A stretch of DNA of 64,000 nucleotides, taken from Insolitispirillum peregrinum. Lineage in GTDB: Bacteria; Pseudomonadota; Alphaproteobacteria; Rhodospirillales; Rhodospirillaceae. Positions 53,318-64,000 of the stretch are shown piece after piece; position 1 is the stretch's first letter; every line of letters begins with the position of its first letter. The stretch lies in assembly GCF_900156605.1 (NCBI RefSeq), contig NZ_FTOA01000004.1, positions 372,001 through 436,000 of the forward strand, written 5' to 3'. The translations under genes were made by a program, and so were the position numbers. The notes below the pieces were generated by a model. The model searched no databases. It saw nothing but the letters and a program-made list of their open reading frames with translations, and had not been told where the DNA came from.

Positions 53318-53968
53318 CTACTTGGTCCCGAACAGACGGTCCCCGGCATCGCCCAGACCGGGGACGATGTAGGCCTGTTCGTTCAAGTGATCATCCAGCG
53401 ACGCCACGTAGACCGGCACGTCGGGATGCGCCTCGTTGAACACCCGCATCCCTTCCGGGGCGGCTACCAGCGCCATGAAAATGATCTGCTCCCGGCTGAT
53501 CCCGCGCTCCAGCAGCACGTTCACCGCGTGCACCGCCGAATGGCCGGTGGCCAGCATCGGATCGACCAGAATGAAGGTCCGGCCCTCGGAGTCCGGCAGC
53601 TTGACCAGATATTCATGCGGGCGATGGGTATCATGGTCGCGGTACAGGCCAACGTGACCGACACGGGCACCCGGGATCAGTTCCAGCAGGCCATCGGCCA
53701 TGCCGTTACCGGCGCGCAGGATCGGCACCACCGCCAGCTTGCGGCCTGCGATCACCGGTGCGTCCATTGTGACCAGCGGCGTCTGTATCCGCTCCAGCGC
53801 CAGCGGCAGGTTACGGGTGACTTCATAGCCCATCAGCAGGGAAATTTCGCGCAGCAACTGGCGGAAGGTGCGCGTAGAGGTCCGTTCGTCGCGCATGTGG
53901 GTCAGCTTGTGCTGAATCAGCGGGTGATCCAGAACGCACAGATTGGGGAATTCTTCGACGCGGCGCAT
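53318..53968 (-). CDS. upp: Uracil phosphoribosyltransferase
   Basis: A 216-residue salvage enzyme making UMP from uracil and PRPP. Motifs: [20 protein letters not shown] at the start, [20 protein letters not shown], the PRPP loop [15 protein letters not shown] and the uracil-binding end [13 protein letters not shown]. Start ATG 53968 with GGAG upstream. It is downstream of queD on the same strand, 68 bases away; co-transcription is possible but there is no functional link. Confidence 0.96.
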   Translation of the reverse strand: MRRVEEFPNLCVLDHPLIQHKLTHMRDERTSTRTFRQLLREISLLMGYEVTRNLPLALERIQTPLVTMDAPVIAGRKLAVVPILRAGNGMADGLLELIPGARVGHVGLYRDHDTHRPHEYLVKLPDSEGRTFILVDPMLATGHSAVHAVNVLLERGISREQIIFMALVAAPEGMRVFNEAHPDVPVYVASLDDHLNEQAYIVPGLGDAGDRLFGTK

Positions 53969-54036
53969 GGGAGTCTCCAACAAGTTATCCGATATCATTT
54001 TTTTGCCTGTCGCTCTGTCAGAGCGGAGCCGCACCG

Positions 54037-54594
54037 TCAGCCTGCGCTGGACAGCACGCCATCGCCGGTATATTCGGCCCAGCAGTTGGGCGTTTCCCAC
54101 ACCCGCACCCGATCCAGATGGGCCAGCCCGTGCGACCGTTCAAGCACGCGCGGCTGCAAACGCTGGAACCAGTGGCGGGCCAGTTCTTCGGCGGTGGGGT
54201 GGAACGGCACCACGTACAGTTTGGAGCCAACCCGGCAATCGGTGGTAGCCAGATAGCCATCGCGCTCGACCTGCTGTCGCACACCGGCCAGCCACGGGTC
54301 GAACGCCTGCGCGGGCGGGGCAAACATCCGCAATACATCAAGATCGGCCAGCGAGGCCATAAAGCCATGGTCACACGGTTGATCAATGCAGGCGGTCATT
54401 TCCTGCTTCAGGAACCCGAAATCCAGCACCATCCCGGCCTGCTCGCCGCTTTGATGCAGTTCGGCCTGCGGGCTGCACACCGTCGCCTCGATCGCATAGC
54501 GATGGCCATGCAGATGGCGGCACTTCGAACCATGCAACATGATCCGGTGACCGGCATCAATCTCCAGACGGCGCGTAACGTGCATCAACGACAT
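54037..54594 (-). CDS. queD: 6-Carboxytetrahydropterin synthase
   Basis: A 185-residue enzyme of queuosine (7-deazaguanine) synthesis. Zinc ligands are in [12 protein letters not shown] and [10 protein letters not shown], with the catalytic Cys in [20 protein letters not shown] is the conserved core. It is longer than many QueD proteins (120-150) because of inserts between residues 85 and 140. ATG 54594 ([12 protein letters not shown]) is preferred over ATG 54624. It belongs with queE and queC just upstream on the same strand. Confidence 0.92.
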   Translation of the reverse strand: MSLMHVTRRLEIDAGHRIMLHGSKCRHLHGHRYAIEATVCSPQAELHQSGEQAGMVLDFGFLKQEMTACIDQPCDHGFMASLADLDVLRMFAPPAQAFDPWLAGVRQQVERDGYLATTDCRVGSKLYVVPFHPTAEELARHWFQRLQPRVLERSHGLAHLDRVRVWETPNCWAEYTGDGVLSSAG

Positions 54595-54655
54595 GACAAC
54601 AGGCTTTCCTGTAACAAAGGGCACAGCAGGGGCAAGGTAAACAAGACTTGCCGGG

Positions 54656-55345
54656 TCAGGGAATGCCCAGCATCTTGTGGGTCTGCAACGACAGCCGCCA
54701 GCGGGGATGGCTCAGGCAATAGCGCAATGCCGCCGCCGTATGGTCGGCCCGCTGCGGATCATCCAGCGGCTGCAACAGATGATGTGAGAACGGCAGCGCG
54801 GCCAGCGCCACCAGATCCTGCCCGGACTGGGGATAGACCACCTTCAGCTCGTCGCCGGTAGTCTGCACCAGCGTCGTTCCGGCTTTCGGGCTGACACAAA
54901 TCCAGTCCACGCCGGGTGAGACCGGGCGGGTACCGTTGGTTTCAATGGCGATTTCAAAACCCTTTTGATGAACGGCCCGGCACAGGGCCTCATCGACCTG
55001 CAAGGTCGGCTCGCCGCCGGTGAACACCACATAGGGCAAGCCGTGTTCGCTGGCCGGAATGCCAGCCATCGACGGCCAGCAGGCGGCAATCGCCTCGGCC
55101 AGCGCCTGCGGTCCGGCAAAACGTCCACCGCCCGGCCCGTCGGTGCCGAGAAAGTCGGTATCACAAAAAGTACAATCAGCCGAGGCGCGGTCTTCGGCCC
55201 GGCCAGTCCACAGGTTACAGCCGGTAAAGCGGCAGAACACCGCCGGACGCCCGGCCCGCAAGCCTTCGCCCTGCAAGGTGTAAAACAGTTCCTTGACCGT
55301 ATAGGTCCGCCCGGCTGCCGCCGGATCAGCGTCTGGCAGCGTCAT
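54656..55345 (-). CDS. queE: 7-Carboxy-7-deazaguanine synthase
   Basis: A 229-residue radical-SAM enzyme, third step of the preQ0 pathway. The start region [20 protein letters not shown] and [12 protein letters not shown] lead to the cluster motif [10 protein letters not shown]; the spacing between the first Cys and the C-x-x-C pair is the enlarged form known for Que[14 protein letters not shown] and [11 protein letters not shown] are substrate and SAM contacts. The ATG at 55345 overlaps the queC stop by four bases, so translation is coupled. Confidence 0.95.
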   Translation of the reverse strand: MTLPDADPAAAGRTYTVKELFYTLQGEGLRAGRPAVFCRFTGCNLWTGRAEDRASADCTFCDTDFLGTDGPGGGRFAGPQALAEAIAACWPSMAGIPASEHGLPYVVFTGGEPTLQVDEALCRAVHQKGFEIAIETNGTRPVSPGVDWICVSPKAGTTLVQTTGDELKVVYPQSGQDLVALAALPFSHHLLQPLDDPQRADHTAAALRYCLSHPRWRLSLQTHKMLGIP

Positions 55346-56049
55346 GCCCCTTGCTCCCACTGCCACCAGCCGTTGGCCCGCAGGGTACAGGCCGGGCACT
55401 GGCCACAGCCATGGCCCCACGGATGGCGGGTGCTGCGGTCGCCCAGATAGCAGGTGTGCGTCTTGTCCACGATCGCATCGACCAGCGCCCGGCCACCCAG
55501 CGTTTCCGCCAGCGCCCACGTTTGCGCCTTGTCGATCCACATCAAGGGGGTGTGCAGCACAAAGCGGCTTTCCATCCCCAGATTCAGGGCCACCTGCAAC
55601 GCCTTGATGGTATCGTCGCGGCAATCGGGATAGCCCGAAAAATCGGTTTCACAGACCCCGGTAATGATGTGCTTGATGCCCCGCCGATAGGCCAGCGCCG
55701 CCGCATAGGTCAAAAACAGCAGGTTGCGCCCCGGCACAAAGGTGGTCGGCAAGCCGTTGCTGCCCATTTCGATGGCGACGTTTTCGGTCATCGCCGTAGC
55801 ACCGATGGCCGACAGGCCGGTGGCATCAATGAAATGGTCCTGCCCCAGCCGCTCGGCCCACGGGATGAAGTCAGCCCGCAGTGCCGCCAGAAAGTCCTGC
55901 CGCACCTCCAGTTCGATACGGTGACGCTGGTTGTAATCAAAGGCCAGCGTCTCGACACGGGTGAAGCGGTCAAGGGCCCAGGCAAGGCAGGTTGCCGAGT
56001 CCTGGCCACCGGAAAACAGCACAAGGGCTGAACTGGGATCGAGAGTCAT
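55342..56049 (-). CDS. queC: 7-Cyano-7-deazaguanine synthase
   Basis: A 235-residue ATP-dependent enzyme that makes preQ0, the precursor of queuosine. The PP-loop is [19 protein letters not shown]. The zinc site is in the C-terminus: CYLGD plus [31 protein letters not shown] is also typical. Start ATG 56049. It is the first of queC-queE-queD on the minus strand. The 260 bases upstream show no preQ1 riboswitch that I can recognise and no gene. Confidence 0.96.
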   Translation of the reverse strand: MTLDPSSALVLFSGGQDSATCLAWALDRFTRVETLAFDYNQRHRIELEVRQDFLAALRADFIPWAERLGQDHFIDATGLSAIGATAMTENVAIEMGSNGLPTTFVPGRNLLFLTYAAALAYRRGIKHIITGVCETDFSGYPDCRDDTIKALQVALNLGMESRFVLHTPLMWIDKAQTWALAETLGGRALVDAIVDKTHTCYLGDRSTRHPWGHGCGQCPACTLRANGWWQWEQGA

Positions 56050-56308
56050 CGTACAACCGACCATCGGGAAGAGGAAAAACCTGCGGGAGTGACCAGCATG
56101 TGCGCAAAGCACAAGAACAGCCCCGGCGAGTCCTCCTCTCCGGCACTGCTCCCATCTGTCTGAAGCAAGGGCACCCCAACGGGCAGGCACCGTGTTCTGT
56201 GCGATGCTCTAGACCAAACCCCCAGCGGGCGCAATCAGTTTTGCAGCCCGCCCGGGAGTTTGTCGGTCGCGGCAACACCCCGCCGCATCACGCACGGGGC
56301 GGGGGCTG

Positions 56309-56959
56309 TCACGCCCCCGGTGTCAGCCGCCAGCCGTTTTCCATCGCAATGCGGACGGCCTGGCTGCGGTTGGCCGCCCCCAGCTTGCGATAGATGTTGC
56401 GGGTCTGCACCTTGATGGTGACTTCCTGCAAATCAAGGGCGCGGGCGATTTCCTTGTTGGTGCGGCCTTCGACCACCATCCCGAGGATCAGCTTTTCCCG
56501 CTCTTCGAGCTGGGACAGCGGGTTGCTGGTGTCCGGCTCGGCGTCTTCACTCGGCTTGCGCGGAGCAGAGAAGGCGAACGAGGGGAAATAGCGTTCCCCC
56601 GACAGCACCAGCCGCAAGGCGTTGATCATCGCCGTGGAATTCAACGTCTTGGGCAGGTAGCCCGCCGCCCCGCCGTCGGCACAGCTCATCACATCGGCAG
56701 CCTCGACCGAACCGGACAGGATAACGACCGGGACGCTCGGGTATGCCTTGACCATCGCCACCAACCCCTGAGTGCCCCGCATTCCGGGCATCTTGAGATC
56801 GAGCAGGATCAGGTCCAACACCCCGGCCCCCTGCGCAGCTTCCAGGGCTTCGTCGAGCGTTGAGGCTTCCACCACCTCGACATCGGGGTCCAAAGCCTTG
56901 AAAAAGGGCATCAGCCCCTGACGGACCAGAGTGTGATCGTCAGCTAACAGGATCCGCAT
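56309..56959 (-). CDS. LuxR/NarL-type response regulator
   Basis: A 216-residue regulator. The receiver has ILLADDHTLVRQGL, the phosphorylated Asp in LILLDLKMPGMRG, VVILSGSVEAAD and the Lys in GYLPKTLNS. The C-terminal HTH is LSQLEEREKLILGMVVEGRT and NKEIARALDLQEVTIKVQTR, with the usual end RKLGAANRSQAV. There is no kinase directly beside it. ATG 56959 is chosen so that the protein begins at MRILLADD. It may answer to a kinase elsewhere, and its target genes are unknown. Confidence 0.93.
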   Translation of the reverse strand: MRILLADDHTLVRQGLMPFFKALDPDVEVVEASTLDEALEAAQGAGVLDLILLDLKMPGMRGTQGLVAMVKAYPSVPVVILSGSVEAADVMSCADGGAAGYLPKTLNSTAMINALRLVLSGERYFPSFAFSAPRKPSEDAEPDTSNPLSQLEEREKLILGMVVEGRTNKEIARALDLQEVTIKVQTRNIYRKLGAANRSQAVRIAMENGWRLTPGA

Positions 56960-57133
56960 GCTTGAGCCGTTCCCTACAGCAGCCATAAACCTTAGTTGAT
57001 CTCAAAGTAGCCTTCCGAGGAAACCTTGCCAAGCATTTGTCATCCGGCAATCACACAACATCCGGTATTTTTTTCCGGTCTTTGGTGTGATTTGCCCACA
57101 CAAGTCGCGTGAAGAGGCCAATGTTGGGTCGAA

Positions 57134-57880
57134 CTACTCAGGACTTTGGTCCTGAGGAGAAAGGTGGCGCGGCTCAGCCATCGTATAAGACGACATATCC
57201 TTTTTGGGACGATTGGCTGACAACGGTGTCCCGTGGACGACAAACCAGGTCGCTTCGGCCAGGTTGGTCGCATGGTCGCCGACCCGCTCCAGATTCTTGG
57301 CAATGAACTGCAGATGGGTGCAGGGCGCAATATGGCGCGGGTCTTCCATCATGTAGGTCAACAGTTCCCGGAACAGCGAGGAATAGAGGTCATCAACCTC
57401 TTCGTCGCGCTCCCACACCTTCAGCGCCCGATCGGCATCCCGGCTCATGAAGGCATCGAGCGCCTCTTTCAGCAGGTCACGCACCAGCCAGCCCAGACGG
57501 GCGACCGATTTCACCGCCGGAACCATCGGTGCCTGATTCAGCACCGCCACCCGGTGTGCGGTCGAGGTGGCATGGTCGGCAATCCGTTCCAGCGCCGACG
57601 CCACCCGCAGGGCCGACATCACCAGCCGCAGGTCGTCGGCCACCGGCTGACGCAGGGCCAGCAGACGCACCACCTGTTCATTGATGTGGTCTTCGGCCCC
57701 ATCGACCTGATCGTCGCCGGAAATCACCTGAGCCGCCAGCGCCTCGTCACGGGTCAGCATCGCCTGCACGGCGGTCCCGAGCTGGGTTTCGGCCAGCCCG
57801 CCCATCCGGCCCAGCGTCTGGTTCAGGCGATCAAGTTCATCATCAAAGGCTTTCATGGTGTGGGTGGGATACACCGGCAT
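57134..57880 (-). CDS. phoU: Phosphate-signalling regulator PhoU
   Basis: A 248-residue protein with two PhoU repeats, each a three-helix bundle with the metal-binding E-R-I-A-D-H and E-R-V-G-D-H motifs: SALERIADHATSTAH and NLERVGDHATNLAEA. It links the Pst transporter to PhoR and limits phosphate uptake. ATG 57880 (MPVYPTHTMKAF) has GGAG six bases upstream. It follows phoR on the same strand; pst genes and phoB are not in the window. Confidence 0.95.
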   Translation of the reverse strand: MPVYPTHTMKAFDDELDRLNQTLGRMGGLAETQLGTAVQAMLTRDEALAAQVISGDDQVDGAEDHINEQVVRLLALRQPVADDLRLVMSALRVASALERIADHATSTAHRVAVLNQAPMVPAVKSVARLGWLVRDLLKEALDAFMSRDADRALKVWERDEEVDDLYSSLFRELLTYMMEDPRHIAPCTHLQFIAKNLERVGDHATNLAEATWFVVHGTPLSANRPKKDMSSYTMAEPRHLSPQDQSPE

Positions 57881-57976
57881 CATCGTCTCCAACGGCAGGG
57901 AGGGGGATCATTCGCACAGCCCCGAAACGGTCTTCGGGGCCGGACAACAGGACAAAACAACGAAAAGAGAAAAGGA

Positions 57977-59530
57977 TCAGAGTTCGGTTTCCGGTTCATG
58001 ACGCAGGAAATCGCTGCTGCGCGCCCGCTTGTCTGCCGGAGGAGGGCACGGCAGGTAGACGCTGAACGTCGATCCCTGCCCCACGGTACTGTCGATGGTC
58101 AGGGCACCCCGGTGGCGATTGACAATGTGCTTGACGATCGCCAATCCCAGACCGGTGCCGCCCAACTGGCGCGAGCGGGCGGTATCAACACGGTAAAACC
58201 GTTCGGTCAGCCGTGGCAGATGCTCCTTGGCGATACCGTCGCCCTGATCAATAACGTGCACAACCAGACAGGCGTCCCGCATGGCATGGGGCATTTGCGC
58301 CGGACCACGGGCCGGACGGTCCACCCGGATCACCAGCGGCGTTCCCGGACGTCCGTATTTGATGCCATTGGCGATCAGGTTGGCAAACACCTGCACCAGT
58401 TCGTCTTCGTCACCGGCGACCAGATCGCTGTCGCTGATCATTTCGACCTGCAACGCCATGTCTTTTTCTTCGGCCAGAATTTCCAGCCCCATCACCACGC
58501 CTTCCACCACGTCTTCCAGCGACACCGTGCCGACCGGCGGCGTGTGCTCGCGCAGTTCGATCCGCGACAGCGACAGCAGGTCTTCAATCAGCCGCCGCAT
58601 GCGGCTGGCCTGCTGATGCATGATGGCCAGGAACCGTTCGTGGGCTTCGGCGTCATCGCGGGCCGGGCCGCGCAGGGTTTCCACAAAGCCGAGAATGCTG
58701 GTCAGCGGCGTGCGCAACTCGTGACTGGCGTTGGCCACGAAATCGGCGCGCATCTGCTCGGCCCGCACCAGCGCGGTAATGTCATGCAGCACCACCACTG
58801 CATGGGCCGCCAGTGGCAGTTCGTCGGTCAGCCGTTGCACCTCAACCTGAAAGGTCTGTTCAACCGTCGCCCCCAGCGTCACCTGCACCGCCTTGCTGCG
58901 CAGGGACCCGTCCAGAATGCGGTCCACCGCCTCCAGAATGCCGGGGTCACGCAGGATGGCAATCAACGGACGGGGCTCCAGATCGCGCCCGAACAGGGTG
59001 CGGGCCGCTTCGTTGGCCTGCACCACATGGGCATGGCTGTTGATCAGCAACACCGGCGTCGGCAAGGCATCCAGCAGCCCGATCTGGGCCATCGCTTCGG
59101 CTTCGGCGCGATTGATCGCCTGCATCGTGCGTTGGCGCAGGCTGCGGGCGGCCATGGCCACATCACGGGCCCCTTCGGAAAAGCGCAGAACGGGGAGCGG
59201 CGCGACTGGCCCACCGCGCACCGGCAACGGGCGCAAATAGGCCGCGACCGCTTCCCAGTCACCAACCAGCGAGCGCAGGAACAGCGCCGTCACTCCGGCC
59301 ACGCCCACCAGCGTCAGCGCCGCCGGAATGATCGCCAGTTCGGCCCACACCACCAATGCCGACAACGCCAGCACCAGCGGCGTTGAAAACAACAGCGTCA
59401 AACGCGCAACACGGGCAAACGACACCGGCCTTGCCACCGAAGGCAGGGGCGAGGCAAAAGCCTGTTCATCACCACGACCAGAGACTGGTGTTTGCGGAGT
59501 GTTGGTGTGTGGGGCCATCAACTCGTCCAT
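57977..59530 (-). CDS. phoR: Phosphate regulon sensor kinase PhoR-like
   Basis: A 517-residue kinase. Two membrane helices lie at about residues 35-80 (LLFSTPLVLALSALVVWAEL, PAALTLVGVAGVTALFL), with no sizeable periplasmic domain, as in PhoR. A PAS domain (PTPVLLINSHAHVVQANEAA) precedes the His box NASHELRTPLTSILGF; ATPase motifs are LIANGIKYGRPG, DQGDGIAKEHL and LGGTGLGLAIVKHIV. The neighbour phoU supports the name. ATG 59530 or 59518 is the start; the open frame continues upstream only through the palindromic repeats. Confidence 0.9.
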   Translation of the reverse strand: MDELMAPHTNTPQTPVSGRGDEQAFASPLPSVARPVSFARVARLTLLFSTPLVLALSALVVWAELAIIPAALTLVGVAGVTALFLRSLVGDWEAVAAYLRPLPVRGGPVAPLPVLRFSEGARDVAMAARSLRQRTMQAINRAEAEAMAQIGLLDALPTPVLLINSHAHVVQANEAARTLFGRDLEPRPLIAILRDPGILEAVDRILDGSLRSKAVQVTLGATVEQTFQVEVQRLTDELPLAAHAVVVLHDITALVRAEQMRADFVANASHELRTPLTSILGFVETLRGPARDDAEAHERFLAIMHQQASRMRRLIEDLLSLSRIELREHTPPVGTVSLEDVVEGVVMGLEILAEEKDMALQVEMISDSDLVAGDEDELVQVFANLIANGIKYGRPGTPLVIRVDRPARGPAQMPHAMRDACLVVHVIDQGDGIAKEHLPRLTERFYRVDTARSRQLGGTGLGLAIVKHIVNRHRGALTIDSTVGQGSTFSVYLPCPPPADKRARSSDFLRHEPETEL

Positions 59531-59650
59531 CAGAGCATTGTGCGAAAAGTGGGCACCGGTTTTCGCAGAGACAATGCGGCAAAACAAAGACAGAGCATTG
59601 TGCGAAAAGTGGGAACCGGTTTTCGCAGAGACAATGCGACACAACAAAGA
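59528..59650 (-). repeat. Palindromic repeat, family B, tandem pair (copies 4 and 5)
   Basis: AGAGCATTGTGCGAAAAGTG, GGCACCGGTTTTCGCAGAGA and CAATGCGGCAAAACAAAGAC, then an almost identical unit about 61 bases on with GGAACCGG. Both lie in the reverse orientation to the copies at 9154 and 32035. They keep an open frame that fuses with phoR, which explains the apparent N-terminal extension. Confidence 0.85.
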
Positions 59651-59831
59651 CAGGCCCGGTGTGCGTCATACTTGGCGCGCACCGGTCCAGAAAACGGCTT
59701 CGCCGTGTTGCCATCCATAGGACATACAGAGCGCAACAAGGGCCTCGCAGAATGACCGGATAGTAGGGACTCTTTCGTGACAGAACGATGAAATAAATGT
59801 GACAGGTGGCGCAACCTGCTCGTTCCACAAG

Positions 59832-59868
59832 AAAAAGCCCCCCGGCTTTTGGTCCGGGGGGCTTTTTG
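59832..59868. terminator. Terminator downstream of the malic enzyme gene
   Basis: AAAAAGCCCCCCGG (59832-59845) pairs with CCGGGGGGCTTTTT (59854-59867) around TTTTGGT-type loop bases. T runs on both sides make it effective for maeB on the minus strand. Confidence 0.9.
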
Positions 59869-59892
59869 CAGGCAAAACCGCTGGTCAGGAGA

Positions 59893-62160
<2,268 letters not shown>

Positions 62161-62240
62161 GATGTTTGGGCCTGTAGGGTAAGATAGACAACAGCAGCGG
62201 ATGGAACATCCGCAGGGAAAAACGGTCAGCCGCGCGGATT

Positions 62241-62759
62241 TCAGCCGCGCGTATTGACGTGCAGGTCACGGGCACCGTGTTTGACCAGCAGCGACGAGGC
62301 CAGCTGTTCGCGGTCGGCGTCGGTGACTTCGACCCACAGCAGGATTTCCCCGGCCTTGACCGCATCGGCAAAGGCGTCGCTGTTGGGCAGGGCAATGGTT
62401 TCTTCCAGCAATTCCTTCAGTGCCGCCAGACCGACACCGGCGGCGACAACGCCCCCGATCAGGGCGGCGGTCGGGCCACCGGCCAGCGCCACCAGCAAGC
62501 CGGACACCAGCGGCACTTCGTAGCGGGCTTCGTTGACCAGCGGCATCAGACGATCCTGCCAGGCGGCTTCGTTGGTATCGGCCGCTTCGATGGCTTCATG
62601 GCTGGACAGCACCGACAGGTTGGCATGGCCAAAGCCTGCAGCCAACAGGTCGTGAATGCAGGCGGTCAGCGGCTCGGGGCGGGCAAAAATGCCGACAAGC
62701 TCGCGGGTGGCCTGTTGCCCGGACGGCAGCGAAGACGAAGAAGGGGTGGCATCAGTCAC
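62241..62759 (-). CDS. Conserved-looking protein with a glycine-rich hydrophobic core, function unknown
   Basis: About 172 residues. The N-terminal part (ELVGIFARPEPLTACIHDLL, AGFGHANLSVLSS) looks like a small alpha/beta domain of the kind found in general-stress proteins that begin by comparing sequence with a flavour of DUF1269-like folds. The centre is a hydrophobic, Gly-rich stretch (LVSGLLVALAGGPTAALIGG, VVAAGVGLAALKELLEE) that may insert in the membrane, and the end (GEILLWVEVTDADREQL, GARDLHVNTRG) looks like a soluble strand-helix-strand. GTG 62759 with AGGAT upstream is the likely start. Family not recognised with certainty. Confidence 0.65.
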   Translation of the reverse strand: MTDATPSSSSLPSGQQATRELVGIFARPEPLTACIHDLLAAGFGHANLSVLSSHEAIEAADTNEAAWQDRLMPLVNEARYEVPLVSGLLVALAGGPTAALIGGVVAAGVGLAALKELLEETIALPNSDAFADAVKAGEILLWVEVTDADREQLASSLLVKHGARDLHVNTRG

Positions 62760-63087
62760 GGCGCAACGATCCTTACCTGATCTGGATAGCCAGCAGGAAA
62801 ACGCTGGCATCAAAGGCTGCGCATGCCCGTCAACCCGGGACTTTGGCCCCGCCACGGCGCCGGAGAAAATCATCAGCGCATCCACAGGACGGAGTGGGGG
62901 GCAACAGCGGGCCACATGGGGCAGCATGCAGCGAGGGGGAGACATTCTGCCCCACCCACACCCGGATGCCTAGAGCGTTTTTCGTTCTCCCTGCGGCGGA
63001 TGCGGCAATGGAGCGGGAAGGGTTCTGTCCTGTCTGTTTTGTGCTATTTTCCGCCCCCATCCCCTGCCCATACCGTGGAGTCTCGCG

Positions 63088-64000
63088 TTGAACCGCCGTC
63101 CCGCAGCCTTTTCCGCCCCTGTCCTGACCCGCGCCGCCGCTGATGGCGTGCTGGAAGGTGACGTGCTCGACGCGCCGGTTCTGCCCGAAGGCGTAACCCC
63201 GATGATGGGGCAGTACCTGACCATCAAGGCCGACCACCCCGACGCCCTGCTGTTTTACCGGATGGGGGATTTTTACGAGCTGTTCTTTGACGATGCGGTC
63301 AAGGCCGCCGAGGCGCTGGACATTGCCCTGACCAAGCGCGGCAAGCATCTGGGCGAAGACATTCCGATGTGCGGCGTGCCGGTCCACGCCCACGAAGCCT
63401 ACCTCGCCAAGCTGATCCGCAAGGGCTTCAAGGTGGCGGTCTGCGAGCAGATGGAAGACCCCGCCGAAGCCAAAAAGCGCGGGGCCAAGTCGGTGGTGCG
63501 GCGCGAGACGGTGCGGATCATCACCCCCGGCACGCTGACCGAAGACTCGCTGCTCGACGCCCGCCGCCACAACTATCTGGCTGCCGTCGCCGACATTGGC
63601 AGCGGCAACGAGCTGGGGCTGGCGTGGGTGGATGTCTCGACCGGGGATTTCATGGTCCAGCCGGTTCCCGACAGCCTGCTGGCGGCGGCTCTGGCCCGAC
63701 TGATGCCCGGCGAAGTGCTGGTACCCGACCGCCTGCTGCAAAAACCATCACTGTTCGAAGTGTTCAACGACTGGCGCGACCACCTGTCGCCGTTGCCGTC
63801 GGTGCGCTTTGACTCGACCAACGCCCGCAAGCGGCTGGAGGCGGTGCATGGCGTCAAGGCGCTGGACGGACTGGGCAACTTCAGCCGCCCGGAAATCGCC
63901 GCCGCCGGGGCGTTGCTCGATTACATCGAACTGACCCAGAAGGGCAAGCTGCCGCGCCTGTCGCCGCTGCGCCGTCTGGCCGCCGGGGCGGTGATGGAAA
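63088..64000 (+). CDS. mutS: DNA mismatch repair protein MutS, N-terminal part (partial)
   Basis: The first 304 codons; the gene runs past the end of the window. The mismatch-recognition domain has [20 protein letters not shown], which holds the F-x-E-type Phe and Glu that probe the mismatch, followed by [20 protein letters not shown] and [20 protein letters not shown] and [20 protein letters not shown]. The connector and core domains follow ([10 protein letters not shown]). The ATPase lies outside. The start is TTG 63088, with GGAG seven bases upstream; ATG 63202 would remove part of the family's usual N-terminus. Confidence 0.95.
   Translation, partial: MNRRPAAFSAPVLTRAAADGVLEGDVLDAPVLPEGVTPMMGQYLTIKADHPDALLFYRMGDFYELFFDDAVKAAEALDIALTKRGKHLGEDIPMCGVPVHAHEAYLAKLIRKGFKVAVCEQMEDPAEAKKRGAKSVVRRETVRIITPGTLTEDSLLDARRHNYLAAVADIGSGNELGLAWVDVSTGDFMVQPVPDSLLAAALARLMPGEVLVPDRLLQKPSLFEVFNDWRDHLSPLPSVRFDSTNARKRLEAVHGVKALDGLGNFSRPEIAAAGALLDYIELTQKGKLPRLSPLRRLAAGAVME

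Noticed and set aside
56050-56308. preQ1 riboswitch upstream of queC
   Set aside because: No sequence resembling the known preQ1 aptamer cores was found in either the near or the far part of the leader.
59492-59755. Small open frames made of repeated CRIVSAKTG/VRKVGTGFRRD-like peptides
   Set aside because: They are translations of the tandem palindromic repeats at 59528-59650 in different frames, not genes.

Overview
The window looks like a chromosomal segment from a GC-rich alphaproteobacterium, most likely of the Rhodospirillales. The reasons are the order rpsT - candidate oriC - dnaA - dnaN - recF - gyrB, alphaproteobacteria-restricted families (the TIGR02186/Alph_Pro_TM protein, DUF3422, a SAM-II riboswitch ahead of metZ), an mtnP-mtnA-aldolase set like that of Rhodospirillum rubrum, and palindromic intergenic repeats of alphaproteobacterial type. 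The genus cannot be told from the sequence alone.

Layout. 1-9078: end of an enoyl-CoA hydratase gene, rpsT, a ~1 kb gene-free region with DnaA boxes (candidate oriC), then dnaA (with a very large Ala/Lys/Pro linker), dnaN, recF and gyrB. 9079-16961: an accessory island with four tightly packed genes: two Hsp90-like GHKL ATPases (the second fused to a class III nucleotide-cyclase domain), a free-standing cyclase-domain protein, and an AT-rich gene whose C-terminal half looks like a degenerate cyclase domain. It ends in a decayed ISAs1-family element. 16968-20442: methylthioadenosine salvage (mtnP, mtnA, aldolase) and a YopT/C58-type cysteine protease homologue. 20626-30490: housekeeping and conserved genes (tldD, DUF3422, plsC, TIGR02186, usp, Nfu, a large HAD protein, terC). 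30667-31927: tRNA-Gln(TTG) and an Mrr-like nuclease. 32186-35957: a cluster like E. coli yjfJ/L/M/C (PspA-like, DUF350, DUF1190, glutathionylspermidine-synthase-like). 36232-38714: metZ under a promoter plus SAM-II riboswitch, then two tandem bacteriohemerythrins. 38776-41509: OpgC-like membrane protein, glycine-zipper lipoprotein, DHH phosphoesterase. 41913-46087: rpmI-rplT-pheS-pheT. 46338-53201: lipoprotein, pdxH, a CDF transporter overlapping murI tail to tail, ilvE, and a marR / OmpR-type regulator / histidine kinase set. 53318-56049: upp and the 7-deazaguanine genes queD-queE-queC. 56309-64000: LuxR-type response regulator, phoU, phoR, NADP-malic enzyme, a small hypothetical gene and the start of mutS.

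Two dispersed intergenic repeat families run through the window. Family A is a pair of palindromes built on GGAGC-GCTCC and GGGGCC-GGCCCC. Family B is a CCGGTT-centred palindrome, twice preceded by a second hairpin. Family B occurs as a tandem pair overlapping the 5' edge of phoR. The most unusual content is the Hsp90/cyclase island. Its make-up suggests an ATPase-gated nucleotide-signalling or defence module, but its function is inference; I know of no named system with this gene set and cannot search for one here.
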